A stretch of DNA of 35,995 nt from Arcicella sp. (lineage in GTDB: Bacteria > Bacteroidota > Bacteroidia > Cytophagales > Spirosomataceae). Made by a program: the position numbers and the translations under genes. Shown one piece after another: positions 1-8,425 of this stretch. The DNA lies in assembly GCA_025356745.1 (NCBI GenBank), contig JANXRS010000139.1, positions 1 to 35,995 of the forward strand. The letters run 5' to 3'. How positions within the stretch are numbered: position 1 is the stretch's first letter; each line of letters starts with the position of its first letter. Below the pieces are notes generated by a model. It was not told the DNA's origin and did no database searches. It saw only the letters and a program-made list of their open reading frames with translations.

Positions 1-313
1 ACTTCATTTTTAGGTTTTATCTTAAATTGAATCTTTTTTCATTATCCAAAATAAGCTCAATTTGTATTTTTCCAAGCAGTTTTATTGTACTTTTAAATGC
101 GTTGAACCTGATAAAAAAATGAAATCTTTAGAAGCTATGAAAAAAAATTATTTAAAATATTAGTGATCAATGTTTTAAATAATAAAACTCACTTGTATTT
201 TAAAGAATATAAGTTTATTGAAATTTTAATTTTTTAACAAGTTTTACTCACTTTATTTTATCTATTTTTATAAGATATTAACTGTCATTTTCAAATTATA
301 ATCTTAAAATAAA
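1..313. other. AT-rich intergenic stretch, no gene seen
   Basis: Very AT-rich sequence with stop codons in all frames and no convincing coding, RNA or repeat signature. It precedes the response-regulator remnant, so it may hold that gene's old promoter. I see no repeated short boxes that would suggest a replication origin. Confidence 0.6.
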
Positions 314-577
314 ATGCTTGGTCAAATTAATCCAACAAATATTTTCTTAGCAGAAGGTGATGATGAAGACGCTGACATTTTCAAGGATGCCCTTTCAGAG
401 TTGAATTTGCATACTAACCTTACCATCGTTCAAAATGGCATTTTACTAATGAATTTATTAGAAACTAGCGAAACACTTCCTGACATAATTTTTCTGGATT
501 TGAATATGCCTCTTAAAAATGGGTTAATTATAATCTTGACAAGTGTTATTTTTTTACTATTCCAAATATTATTATAA
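314..577 (+). pseudogene. truncated CheY-like response regulator remnant
   Basis: The 87-residue frame starts like a single-domain receiver: an acidic pocket (EGDDEDAD, about residues 14-21), then PDIIFLDLNMPLKNG around the phospho-acceptor Asp near residue 62. Receivers of this type run about 130-145 residues. Here NG is followed almost directly by IIILTS, which resembles the beta-4 strand, so about 20 residues of helix 3 appear to be missing. The frame then ends in low-complexity hydrophobic residues without the conserved Lys. A second strand-like peptide (TIPNIIIIII) can be read in another frame just downstream. I infer a decayed gene that cannot fold as a working receiver. No kinase gene is nearby. 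Confidence 0.6.
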
Positions 578-725
578 TTATTATTTTGAGATTTTATTGA
601 AATGATAATACTGAATTAACTTAATACTTTTCGTAACACTTATAAGATTGGAATTTTTGTATTATTATTTTCTAAAAATGTATCTTTACAAAAAATCTTT
701 CAAGTCCAAAAAATCAACAAAACCA

Positions 726-2630
726 ATGAAAAAAATCTTATTTCTATTACTAACCTCGCTCACAACTTTATCCCAGAATAACATCATTCCTGCTCCCGTG
801 AGTTATGAAATGTCCACAACGGGCGGAATGAGTATGTTTATGTTAGATTCCCGCACGAGTATTGATATTACCGACAATAACCCTGATGCTAAAAAAATTG
901 CTGAAAACTTTTTGAGTTCCTTGGGATTTATGGGTGGTCAAAAGCCCATTTTTAAGAAAGTTGAAAAGCCAACGACTCAAGATAAAGCAGTAATTTTTAC
1001 CATTAATAAAACGCCAAATACTCAATTAGGCAATGAAGGTTACACACTTGAAGTCACAGGTGAAACTATAAAAATGACCGCTAACAAACCTGCAGGGTTA
1101 TTTTACGCCATTCAATCGCTTCGTCAGATGATGCCTCCACAAACTGAAAACAGGGAATTTTCGATGGGAATGTTTCCGATAATGGGCTGTAAAATAACGG
1201 ATTATCCACGTTTTGGATGGCGTGGTTTGATGTTGGATGTAAGCCGTCATTTTTTTACGAAAGAAGAAGTTAAAAACTATATTGATTTGATGTCTCGTTA
1301 CAAATTAAATACGCTACATTGGCATTTATCAGATGATAATGGTTGGAGAATTGAAATTAAATCTTTGCCGAAATTGACTGAAATTGGAGCGTGGCGAGTA
1401 GTCAGAAACGGAGGATTCGGTAATCGTGAAGACCCAAAAGAGGGCGAACCTGCTACGTATGGGGGATTTTATACGCAAGAGGATGTTAAAGAAATTGTTG
1501 CGTATGCCAGTGAAAGAAATGTAACAATCGTTCCTGAAATTGATGTTCCTGGACATAGCATGGCGGTTTTGGCGGCTTACCCAGAATTATCAACCAAAAA
1601 AGATTTGAAGAGATCCGTAAACCCTGGAACAAATTTCGCTGATTGGTTTCCAAATGGTACTTTTAAAATGAAAATTGAGAATACCTTGAATCCATCGGAC
1701 GAAAAAGTTTATGAGTTTTTAGATAAGGTTTTTACGGAAATAGCACCTTTATTTCCTAACAAATACATTCACATGGGTGGCGATGAATGTTATCACGGAT
1801 ATTGGAAAGAAGATGCTGGTTGTCAAGCATTTATGAAAAAGAACAATTTAAAAGATGTGCATGAATTACAAAGTTATTTCGTAAAAAGAGTAGAGAAAAT
1901 TATCAATAAAAAAGGTAAAGTAATGATTGGATGGGATGAGATTTTGGAAGGTGGACTTGCCCCAAATGCAACCGTAATGTCATGGAGAGGTATGAAAGGT
2001 GGTATTGAAGCGGCTAAACAAAAACACGATGTGGTGATGTCGCCAAGTACTTTCGCCTATTTAGATTATATGCAAGGTGACCCATCAATTGAGAAACCAA
2101 TTTATGCCAGTTTATCTTTGAAAAAAGCTTATTCATTTGAGCCTGTTCCTGATAGTACGGATGCAAAATACATTTTGGGAGGACAAGGAAATCTTTGGAC
2201 AGAACAAGTTCAAAATTACCGCCATGCCTTATACATGACCTATCCAAGAGCATTTTCCATTGCGGAATCGACTTGGAGTCCGAAGGAAAAGAAGGATTGG
2301 GATGGTTTTATGGCAAGAACTGAAAGTCACTTTCAGCGTTTTGATATAGCCAATTTAAAGATTTCAAAAGCGGTATATGATGCCATTATTACTACTAAAA
2401 AAGATGGAGAAAAATTGATTTGTGAAATGAGTAATGATATTAAAGGTATAGATATTTTCTATACAACAGATGATTCTTTTCCAGATAAATTTTCGCCAAA
2501 ATATAACACTCCGATTGAAATTCCTACGGGTCCAGTAACGTTGAAAGTGATAACTTACAGAAATGGGCAACCTTTGGGCAGAATGTTGAGTATTCCAAAA
2601 GTTGATTTGGAGAAACGGGTTAAGAAATAA
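726..2630 (+). CDS. beta-N-acetylhexosaminidase, GH20, secreted
   Basis: Glycoside hydrolase family 20 enzyme that removes terminal beta-linked GlcNAc/GalNAc from chitin-type oligosaccharides, glycans or wall fragments. The start is set at 726 rather than the track's 648, because MKKILFLLLTSLTTLSQ there is a clean signal peptide while the upstream extension is Lys/Tyr-rich. Seen domains: an N-terminal GH20b-like domain (about residues 25-150); the catalytic barrel with YPRFGWRGLMLDVSRHFF, VPEIDVPGH and the hallmark HMGGDE, giving the catalytic pair Asp353-Glu354; and a C-terminal chitobiase-like segment ending in SIPKVDLEKRVKK. At 634 residues it has normal family length. No T9SS sorting domain is visible. 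Its stop lies 7 nt before coaBC, so the two are probably co-transcribed although their functions are unrelated. Confidence 0.93.
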   Translation: MKKILFLLLTSLTTLSQNNIIPAPVSYEMSTTGGMSMFMLDSRTSIDITDNNPDAKKIAENFLSSLGFMGGQKPIFKKVEKPTTQDKAVIFTINKTPNTQLGNEGYTLEVTGETIKMTANKPAGLFYAIQSLRQMMPPQTENREFSMGMFPIMGCKITDYPRFGWRGLMLDVSRHFFTKEEVKNYIDLMSRYKLNTLHWHLSDDNGWRIEIKSLPKLTEIGAWRVVRNGGFGNREDPKEGEPATYGGFYTQEDVKEIVAYASERNVTIVPEIDVPGHSMAVLAAYPELSTKKDLKRSVNPGTNFADWFPNGTFKMKIENTLNPSDEKVYEFLDKVFTEIAPLFPNKYIHMGGDECYHGYWKEDAGCQAFMKKNNLKDVHELQSYFVKRVEKIINKKGKVMIGWDEILEGGLAPNATVMSWRGMKGGIEAAKQKHDVVMSPSTFAYLDYMQGDPSIEKPIYASLSLKKAYSFEPVPDSTDAKYILGGQGNLWTEQVQNYRHALYMTYPRAFSIAESTWSPKEKKDWDGFMARTESHFQRFDIANLKISKAVYDAIITTKKDGEKLICEMSNDIKGIDIFYTTDDSFPDKFSPKYNTPIEIPTGPVTLKVITYRNGQPLGRMLSIPKVDLEKRVKK

Positions 2631-2637
2631 TTTAAAG

Positions 2638-3855
2638 ATGCTTAAAAATAAAAAAATACTCGTCGGAATTTCTGGCAGTATTGCGGCATATAAAATTGCA
2701 TTTCTGACTCGACTTTTGGTAAAAGAAGGGGCAGAAGTGCAAATTATAATGACACAAGCGGCAAAGGAATTTATTACACCTTTAACCTTAGCAACACTTT
2801 CTAAAAAACCTGTACTTTCGGAATTTGTAAAAGACCAAACAGGAACTTGGAATAATCATGTGGACTTGGGATTATGGGCGGATGTAATATTGATTGCCCC
2901 CGCAACCGCCCATACTCTCGCAAAATGTGCGAATGGTATTTGTGATGACTTATTGACTGCTGTTTATCTTTCAGCGAAATGCTCGGTGATATTTGCCCCT
3001 GCAATGGACTTAGATATGTACAAACATCCGAGTACAATTGAGAATTTACGAAAATTACAATCTTTCGGAAATCAAATAGTAAAATCAAATTTTGGTGAAT
3101 TAGCGAGTGGTTTAGTGGGTCAAGGGCGTATGGCTGAACCCGAAGAATTGGTTGAAATTCTTACTAAACACTTTTCTGAGAACACAATTCTGAAAGGCAA
3201 AAAAGTACTTATCACAGCAGGGCCAACCCAAGAACCAATTGACCCTGTGCGTTTTATAAGCAATCACTCAACGGGAAAAATGGGCTATGCGATTGCCGAT
3301 AAATTTGCTAAAGCGGGAGCAGAAGTTACGCTCGTTAGTGGACAAGTAGCTTTAAAATCGCCTGATGCAAGCATTAAATTAGTCAAAGTTCGTTCAGCAC
3401 AAGAGATGTATGAAATGACAAAAATGTATTTTAACGAAGCGGATATTATTGTTTTATCGGCAGCAGTAGCAGATTATACACCCACTGTTGTGGCAGATAA
3501 GAAAATAAAGAAGAAGGAAGATTCGTTTACTATTGAACTAACTAAGACAACCGATATTGCTAAAACATTAGGGCAAATTAAACGCACAACACAGCTGATG
3601 GTTGGGTTTGCATTGGAAACTGATAATGAAGTTGAAAATGCCCTTGGGAAAATAAAATCAAAGAATTTGGATATGATTGTGTTAAATTCTTTGCAAAATT
3701 CGGGGGCGGGTTTTGGACATGATACTAACAAAGTCAGTATCATTAAAAAAGACGGCACCATGATTGACTTTGAATTGAAATCCAAGCAAGAGGTGGCAAT
3801 GGATATTGTCGATGAAGTAATAAAAACTTTAATTGGTTCAACTATTCTCGCTTGA
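2638..3855 (+). CDS. coaBC: bifunctional phosphopantothenoylcysteine decarboxylase / phosphopantothenate-cysteine ligase
   Basis: Two steps of coenzyme A synthesis: ligation of Cys to 4'-phosphopantothenate (CoaB) and FMN-dependent decarboxylation to 4'-phosphopantetheine (CoaC). The start is ATG 2638 (MLKNKKILVGISGSIAAYK); the track's 2602 start would overlap the upstream gene. N-terminal flavoprotein domain: GISGSIAAYK, NHVDLG with the likely catalytic His, and APAMDLDMYKHP in place of the usual PxMNxxMW. C-terminal CoaB domain: ITAGPTQEPIDPVRFISNHSTGKMG, and AAVADYTP. The region equivalent to the enterobacterial ACGD motif reads ASGLVGQGRM, so the active-site Cys of that motif is absent. 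I recall this variant as common in Bacteroidota. The gene sits 7 nt after the GH20 gene and 29 nt before the PorD-like gene. Cytosolic and probably essential. Confidence 0.95.
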   Translation: MLKNKKILVGISGSIAAYKIAFLTRLLVKEGAEVQIIMTQAAKEFITPLTLATLSKKPVLSEFVKDQTGTWNNHVDLGLWADVILIAPATAHTLAKCANGICDDLLTAVYLSAKCSVIFAPAMDLDMYKHPSTIENLRKLQSFGNQIVKSNFGELASGLVGQGRMAEPEELVEILTKHFSENTILKGKKVLITAGPTQEPIDPVRFISNHSTGKMGYAIADKFAKAGAEVTLVSGQVALKSPDASIKLVKVRSAQEMYEMTKMYFNEADIIVLSAAVADYTPTVVADKKIKKKEDSFTIELTKTTDIAKTLGQIKRTTQLMVGFALETDNEVENALGKIKSKNLDMIVLNSLQNSGAGFGHDTNKVSIIKKDGTMIDFELKSKQEVAMDIVDEVIKTLIGSTILA

Positions 3856-3884
3856 ACCCAACGAGTGTACACGCTTAATGGATT

Positions 3885-4796
3885 ATGAAAAAATACAAGT
3901 TACTACTTTTACTCTCATTATTTATTGCTCATAGTTCATGGCTTCACGCCCAAGAATTGAACTGTAAAGTAACCATTTCAACCGATCAATTGCAAGTAAA
4001 TGAGCAACGGGGAGTTACAACTATTTACTCAGAAATTCAAAATGTTATTCAAGAATTTTTGAATAATCGCCGTTGGACGAATGATAATTTTTCTACGGAG
4101 GAAAAAATTAATTGTTCTTTATCAGTCATTTTAACGAAGGCAACTTCAAGTGGAGATTATGAAGCCAACGCTAATTTTCAAGTTAGAAGACCCATTTATG
4201 GTACGGGTTATGAAACAGTTTTGTTGAATTATGTCGATAAAAGTTTCAATTTCAAGTACGTTGCGGGAACGCCCTTGACGTATAATGATAATAATTTCAA
4301 TGATAACTTGACCCAAATGTTAGCATTTTATGCCTACGTTGCTTTAACATTTGATTATGATTCTTTTGGCAAAATGGGCGGAACAAATTATGCTCAAAAA
4401 GCCTTGAATGTGGTCAATTTGGCTCAGTCTGCGGGAGGTGCTTGGACGGCTTCGAATGATATTCGGAATCGCTATTGGGTTTCGGAAAACCTGCTAAATC
4501 AACAATTACAGCCTTTAAGAGAAGGTTTTTATACCTACCATCGTGTAGTAATGGATAACTATGCCACAAATCCTGCAGGAGGACGAAAACAGATTACAGA
4601 TTATTTGAATTTGATAAAACAGATTAGTCAATCCCGTCCTGGACAGATTTGGTATCGTTTATTTTTTGAGGCAAAGTTCTTGGAATTAATCAATATATAT
4701 GGTGATGCTCCTTTGGATGAACGCAAGAAAATTGTTCCTCTCCTGTCTTCACTAGACCCAAATAATTCTGAGGCTTATCGGAAATTGGGTAGATAG
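3885..4796 (+). CDS. porD: PorD-like type IX secretion protein (DUF4835 family)
   Basis: A 303-residue exported protein with signal peptide MKKYKLLLLLSLFIAHSSWLHAQ, then ELNCKVTISTDQLQ, which is typical of the DUF4835 family. As I recall, this family is now named PorD, a type IX secretion component, and it usually follows coaBC in Bacteroidota, as here (29 nt gap). Seen family features: a GTGYETVLLNYVDKSFNFKY stretch, the YNDNNFNDNLTQMLAFYAY segment, and a C-terminal LSSLDPNNSEAYRKLGR. There are no enzymatic motifs. The role in T9SS is from family naming rather than from this sequence. recN, the usual next gene, is absent; a strong hairpin terminator follows instead. Confidence 0.8.
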   Translation: MKKYKLLLLLSLFIAHSSWLHAQELNCKVTISTDQLQVNEQRGVTTIYSEIQNVIQEFLNNRRWTNDNFSTEEKINCSLSVILTKATSSGDYEANANFQVRRPIYGTGYETVLLNYVDKSFNFKYVAGTPLTYNDNNFNDNLTQMLAFYAYVALTFDYDSFGKMGGTNYAQKALNVVNLAQSAGGAWTASNDIRNRYWVSENLLNQQLQPLREGFYTYHRVVMDNYATNPAGGRKQITDYLNLIKQISQSRPGQIWYRLFFEAKFLELINIYGDAPLDERKKIVPLLSSLDPNNSEAYRKLGR

Positions 4797-4805
4797 TTAT
4801 TGGTC

Positions 4806-4849
4806 ATTAGGCGTAATCAAAGTATTCTTTTACTTTAATTACGCCTAAT
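4806..4849 (+). terminator. long hairpin terminator after the porD-like gene
   Basis: ATTAGGCGTAAT (4806-4817) pairs with ATTACGCCTAAT (4838-4849). After one C/A mismatch the stem continues as AAAGTA/TACTTT around a 6-nt loop, followed by a short T-rich tail. It lies 10 nt after the stop and probably ends the GH20-coaBC-porD transcript. Confidence 0.8.
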
Positions 4850-4935
4850 TTTAATTCCAAATAATCTATTATTAATTCTCAAGACTCTAAAAACCAATAT
4901 CAATTAACTACTAACCAGTACACCAATAATCACTT

Positions 4936-6483
4936 ATGCAAACCAACTATTATTTCCTTCGTCAATTATCAAAACGCCTTGAATCTGAATTAGTTGGCAT
5001 GGTAATGGCTGAATGTTTTTCGCAGGAAAAAGATGAACTTTTGATTGGTTTTTGTACGGATGGAAAACAATGGAAACAGCAGAAAGATTTTTATATCAAA
5101 GCTGTTCTTCATCCTGATTTTGCTTGTTTAAACTTTCCTGATGATTTTAAACGGGCGGGACGAAATTCTGCAAATTTATTTAAAGAACTTATTGATTTGA
5201 AGGTTATTGGCGTTCGGCAGTTTCTGAATGAAAGAGCCTTCGGAGTTTATTTTGAGAATGACTTTGTGCTTCTTTTCAAAATGTACGGGAATCGTTCTAA
5301 TCTTATTCTTCTACATGAGAATAAAGTAATTGACCTTTTCCATAATAAATTAGTGGCTGATAATAACTTTGACCTTGACACCCTCGACCGTGAAATTGAC
5401 CAAAGTAAAGAAGGTCTTTTAGCCCATGGTTTAAAAGCTACATTCCCTACTTTTGGCAAAGAAATAACGCAATATTTAAAGACTTTTCCAAACCCTACTT
5501 GGAACGATATCCAAGCTCTTTTGAATCAGTTAAACAAGCCATTTTTTCACTTAAAAATGCTTGATTTTCAACCCGTTTTGTCGTTAATTAAAGAAGGTGG
5601 AGAAATTCAGAAAACTTTTGAAAACCCCATCGAAGCGAGTAATAATTTCTATTATGCCTTCACTCGAATTAATGTTTTTGATAAGGAAAAAGCCGTTCTG
5701 GTTAAGGTTTTATTGAAACAGAAAAATCGTTGTCAGGTTTATGTTGATAAAAACTATCAACAAATTCAGCATATTGAAACAGGCATAAAAAACGATGAAA
5801 TTGCTAATATCATCATGGCAAATCTCCATGTAATTCCCGAACGAACGGAGGTGATAGAATTATATGATTTTTATAGAGATAAACCTTTAAAAGTCAGATT
5901 AAAACCAGATTATTCTCCCCAAAAAAATGCCGAAAATTATTACCGAAAATCAAAAAATGAGAAGATAGAAATCCAGAAAATCATGGAAAATATTGAGGCA
6001 AAAGAACAAGAATTAGTCGAGATTGACCAACAAATTCAAATGATTGAAAACATTGAAACGCTTAAAGAATTTAGAAAATTTCAGAAAGTAAACCAATTGA
6101 AACCCTCTCAAAAAAATGTGGAAACGGTGCAGGATTTATTTAAGTATTTCAAATTTGAAGGCTACGAAATTTTGGTCGGAAGAAATGCTAAAAATAATGA
6201 TTTACTCACTCAACGGTATGCCCGCAAAGATGATATGTGGCTTCACGCCCGTGATGTGGCGGGTTCACACGTGGTGATACGCAAACAGGCAGGTAAAAAA
6301 TTCCCTATAACCGTCATTGAACGTGCCGCAGGATTGGCAGCGTATTTCTCCAAAAGAAAAAGTGATACGCTTTGTCCTGTCATTGTTACACCTAAGAAAT
6401 TCGTTAGAAAAACCCGTGATTTAGGCGATGGGCAGGTGATTGTGGAGAAAGAAGAAGTCATTATGATTGAGCCTATGTTGTAA
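4936..6483 (+). CDS. rqcH: NFACT family ribosome-associated quality control protein (RqcH/Rqc2-like)
   Basis: By family this protein binds the peptidyl-tRNA-blocked large ribosomal subunit and promotes C-terminal (alanine) tailing of stalled chains. The 515 residues are somewhat shorter than the roughly 570 of Bacillus RqcH. Seen order: NFACT-N (residues 1-130; MQTNYYFLRQLSKRLESELVG, and KMYGNRSNLILL), helix-hairpin-helix middle region (about 150-260), charged coiled coil (about 320-375; KIMENIEAKEQELVEIDQQI), and NFACT-R/DUF814 domain (about 390-515; YEILVGRNAKNND, DDMWLHARDVAGSHVVIR). The conserved Asp-Arg pair of NFACT-N appears as Glu99-Arg100 (LNER). The gene stands alone after a terminator. 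Older annotation would call it fibronectin-binding protein A; that name is misleading. Confidence 0.88.
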   Translation: MQTNYYFLRQLSKRLESELVGMVMAECFSQEKDELLIGFCTDGKQWKQQKDFYIKAVLHPDFACLNFPDDFKRAGRNSANLFKELIDLKVIGVRQFLNERAFGVYFENDFVLLFKMYGNRSNLILLHENKVIDLFHNKLVADNNFDLDTLDREIDQSKEGLLAHGLKATFPTFGKEITQYLKTFPNPTWNDIQALLNQLNKPFFHLKMLDFQPVLSLIKEGGEIQKTFENPIEASNNFYYAFTRINVFDKEKAVLVKVLLKQKNRCQVYVDKNYQQIQHIETGIKNDEIANIIMANLHVIPERTEVIELYDFYRDKPLKVRLKPDYSPQKNAENYYRKSKNEKIEIQKIMENIEAKEQELVEIDQQIQMIENIETLKEFRKFQKVNQLKPSQKNVETVQDLFKYFKFEGYEILVGRNAKNNDLLTQRYARKDDMWLHARDVAGSHVVIRKQAGKKFPITVIERAAGLAAYFSKRKSDTLCPVIVTPKKFVRKTRDLGDGQVIVEKEEVIMIEPML

Positions 6484-6733
6484 TTTGGCTTTTCTCCTTT
6501 AAAAAAATCAAGTTGTCGTCTACCTTTAAAATTTCTTATTTATCCATTCTCAAACTTCACAATCCTCTACCCTATTTATTACTTGAAAAAGGCAGCAATT
6601 TTCAAGAGGTTTATTTTTATTTATTAATAATAAAAGATATAACATAAAAAATGAAAGAACTTTTGGAAAGAAATAAAAATTTAGGGTCAAAAGTTTTGCT
6701 GCTATTGACAAGATAAATACTTTTATCGTTCCA

Positions 6734-7162
6734 ATGATAAAAGCACTTTTTAAATATCTTGCAATTCTATGTATACTCCTGTTGAGCGTTAGCGGTCAAC
6801 TCGTAGTAAATACACTTTATTCAAGTGCTTCATATCAACAAGTAAAAAATCAAACGTTTTCAGAAAATGTTGATGCTGACGTTCGGCAAAGCAATTTTAC
6901 TTCCATTTCCCCTTCTTCTATATTCAACAATAAAGAAAATTTTCTTTTAGAGTGCAATGAAGAATTTGAAGAAGACGATGAGGATAATGTTATTTCACAA
7001 AAAAGAAATATAGAAAATCCATTTATCGTATCCCCACTTTTTAATAATAACTACACTAAACTTTTCTTTCTTAAAAATCCCCAAGCCTTACATTTCAGTA
7101 AGCATTTTTCACATTTCTCTTACAATAAGTTATTTATCGTATTCCAAGTATTTAGGATATGA
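6734..7162 (+). CDS. small secreted or membrane-anchored acidic protein, unknown function
   Basis: The 142-residue frame begins with a hydrophobic signal or anchor (MIKALFKYLAILCILLLSVSG, residues 1-21). It continues through a polar region with a strongly acidic run, NEEFEEDDEDN (about residues 75-87), and ends in an aromatic, His-rich segment closing with FQVFRI. I know similar short Bacteroidota proteins with this kind of ending but cannot name a function. No catalytic motif is visible. It lies 152 nt upstream of the RND efflux operon on the same strand, so it may share its regulation; the gap allows a separate promoter. The acidic and His-rich regions could bind cations, but that is speculation. 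Coding potential is supported by the composition and the signal peptide. Confidence 0.6.
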   Translation: MIKALFKYLAILCILLLSVSGQLVVNTLYSSASYQQVKNQTFSENVDADVRQSNFTSISPSSIFNNKENFLLECNEEFEEDDEDNVISQKRNIENPFIVSPLFNNNYTKLFFLKNPQALHFSKHFSHFSYNKLFIVFQVFRI

Positions 7163-7246
7163 TGTAAAACTTTAGCGGTAATTAAACTTTGCCCTAATAA
7201 TCTCCCAACAAATTTTATTTTTTAATCGTAAAGTGTAATTCCCTTC

Positions 7247-7270
7247 CAACAAGGGCTACGAGTCTTGTTG
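7247..7270. promoter_or_regulatory. possible operator dyad upstream of the RND efflux operon
   Basis: CAACAAG (7247-7253) and CTTGTTG (7264-7270) form a 7-bp inverted repeat with a 10-nt spacer, 44 nt before the adaptor start. A promoter-like AAACTTTG lies about 60 nt upstream. No regulator gene is adjacent, so the binding protein, if any, is unknown. The dyad is short and could be chance. Confidence 0.3.
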
Positions 7271-7314
7271 TGTAGGCTATTACCCACTACTCCATTTTAC
7301 TAAAAAAGTTGATC

Positions 7315-8400
7315 ATGAAAAAAAATCTTATCCTTGCGGGTCTAGGTGTCTTATTGTGCTTTGCCAGCTGTACACCAAAAAAAGAGGAAGAAAAAAAAGA
7401 ACAAGTTACATTCCTTGTTACCAGTCCCTTAAAGAAAGATACTGTCGTTTTAGCTAATTATGTATGTCAAATTCGGGCTATTCAGCATATCGAATTGAGA
7501 GCTTTAGAAAAAGGTTATTTGCAGCATATTTATGTGGATGAAGGGAAGTACGTAAAACAAGGGCAATTAATGTTTCAAATTATGCCCGCTATGTATAATG
7601 CTGAATTAAACAAAGCTAAAGCAGAAACCAATTTCGTTGAAAGAGAATATCTTAACACGAAATCACTCGCTGATAGTAATATTGTTTCAAAAAATGAATT
7701 GGCTTTAGCCAAAGCAAAATTAAGTAAGGCAAGAGCCGAAATGGCAATTGCTCAAGTTCATTTAAGTTTTACGTCAATAAAAGCTCCATTTAGTGGAATT
7801 ATGGATCATTTTCAGGTGAGGCTCGGAAGTCTTGTTAATGAAGGAGACTTACTAACAACTATGTCGGATAATAGTAAAATGTGGGTCTATTTCAATGTTC
7901 CAGAAGCCGAATATCTGAACATTAAAACCAATCAGAATAAAGAAGATATGTTGCATGTAAAGCTTTTGATGGCAAACAATCAGATGTTTAAGTTTCCTGG
8001 TATTGTTCAAACTGTAGAAGCAGATTTTAATAACGAAACTGGAAATATTGCTTTCAGAGCAACTTTTCCTAATCCAGAAGGACTTTTGAGGCATGGAGAA
8101 ACAGGGAGTATCGTTATTTCGCAACCCTTAAAGTTGGCAATTATAATTCCACAAAAAGCTACTTTCGAAGTGTTGGAAAAGAAATATGTCTATGTGGTGG
8201 ATAAAAACAATGTGATCCGATCGAGAGAAATTAAGATAGCAGCCGAGCTTCCAAACATATTTATTGTTCAGAGTGGTCTGAAAATGGATGACAAAATCCT
8301 GTTAGAAGGTTTACGTCAGGTTAGTGAAAACCAAAAAATACAGTACAAATTCGTACAACCTGATTCTGTTATATCACATCTAAGTTTGTATGCCGAATAA
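7315..8400 (+). CDS. RND efflux periplasmic adaptor lipoprotein (AcrA/MexA-like)
   Basis: Membrane-fusion subunit linking an inner-membrane RND pump to an outer-membrane channel. The start is ATG 7315; the track's 7309 uses TTG. A lipoprotein signal peptide (MKKNLILAGLGVLLCFASC) has a lipobox around CFASC, followed by a Lys/Glu-rich linker. The half-lipoyl pieces (about residues 45-85; RALEKGYLQHIYVDEGKYVKQGQ, and about 155-185; FTSIKAPFSGIMD) flank an alpha-helical hairpin (about 95-145; LNKAKAETNFVEREYLNTKSL). A beta-barrel and membrane-proximal domain follow (TGSIVISQPLKLAIIIPQKA). The 361 residues fit the family. It is first in the three-gene operon, 25 nt before the pump. Substrates cannot be read from the sequence. 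Confidence 0.9.
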   Translation: MKKNLILAGLGVLLCFASCTPKKEEEKKEQVTFLVTSPLKKDTVVLANYVCQIRAIQHIELRALEKGYLQHIYVDEGKYVKQGQLMFQIMPAMYNAELNKAKAETNFVEREYLNTKSLADSNIVSKNELALAKAKLSKARAEMAIAQVHLSFTSIKAPFSGIMDHFQVRLGSLVNEGDLLTTMSDNSKMWVYFNVPEAEYLNIKTNQNKEDMLHVKLLMANNQMFKFPGIVQTVEADFNNETGNIAFRATFPNPEGLLRHGETGSIVISQPLKLAIIIPQKATFEVLEKKYVYVVDKNNVIRSREIKIAAELPNIFIVQSGLKMDDKILLEGLRQVSENQKIQYKFVQPDSVISHLSLYAE

Positions 8401-8425
8401 TTTTTTAATTTAAAAAATAAAAGAT

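Noticed and set aside
1-313. Possible replication origin or phage attachment site because of high AT content
   Set aside because: No DnaA-box clusters, direct repeats, dnaA/dnaN or integrase; AT content is only somewhat above that of other gaps.
7309-7314. TTG start for the RND adaptor
   Set aside because: ATG 7315 gives a normal lipoprotein signal peptide; the two extra residues add nothing.
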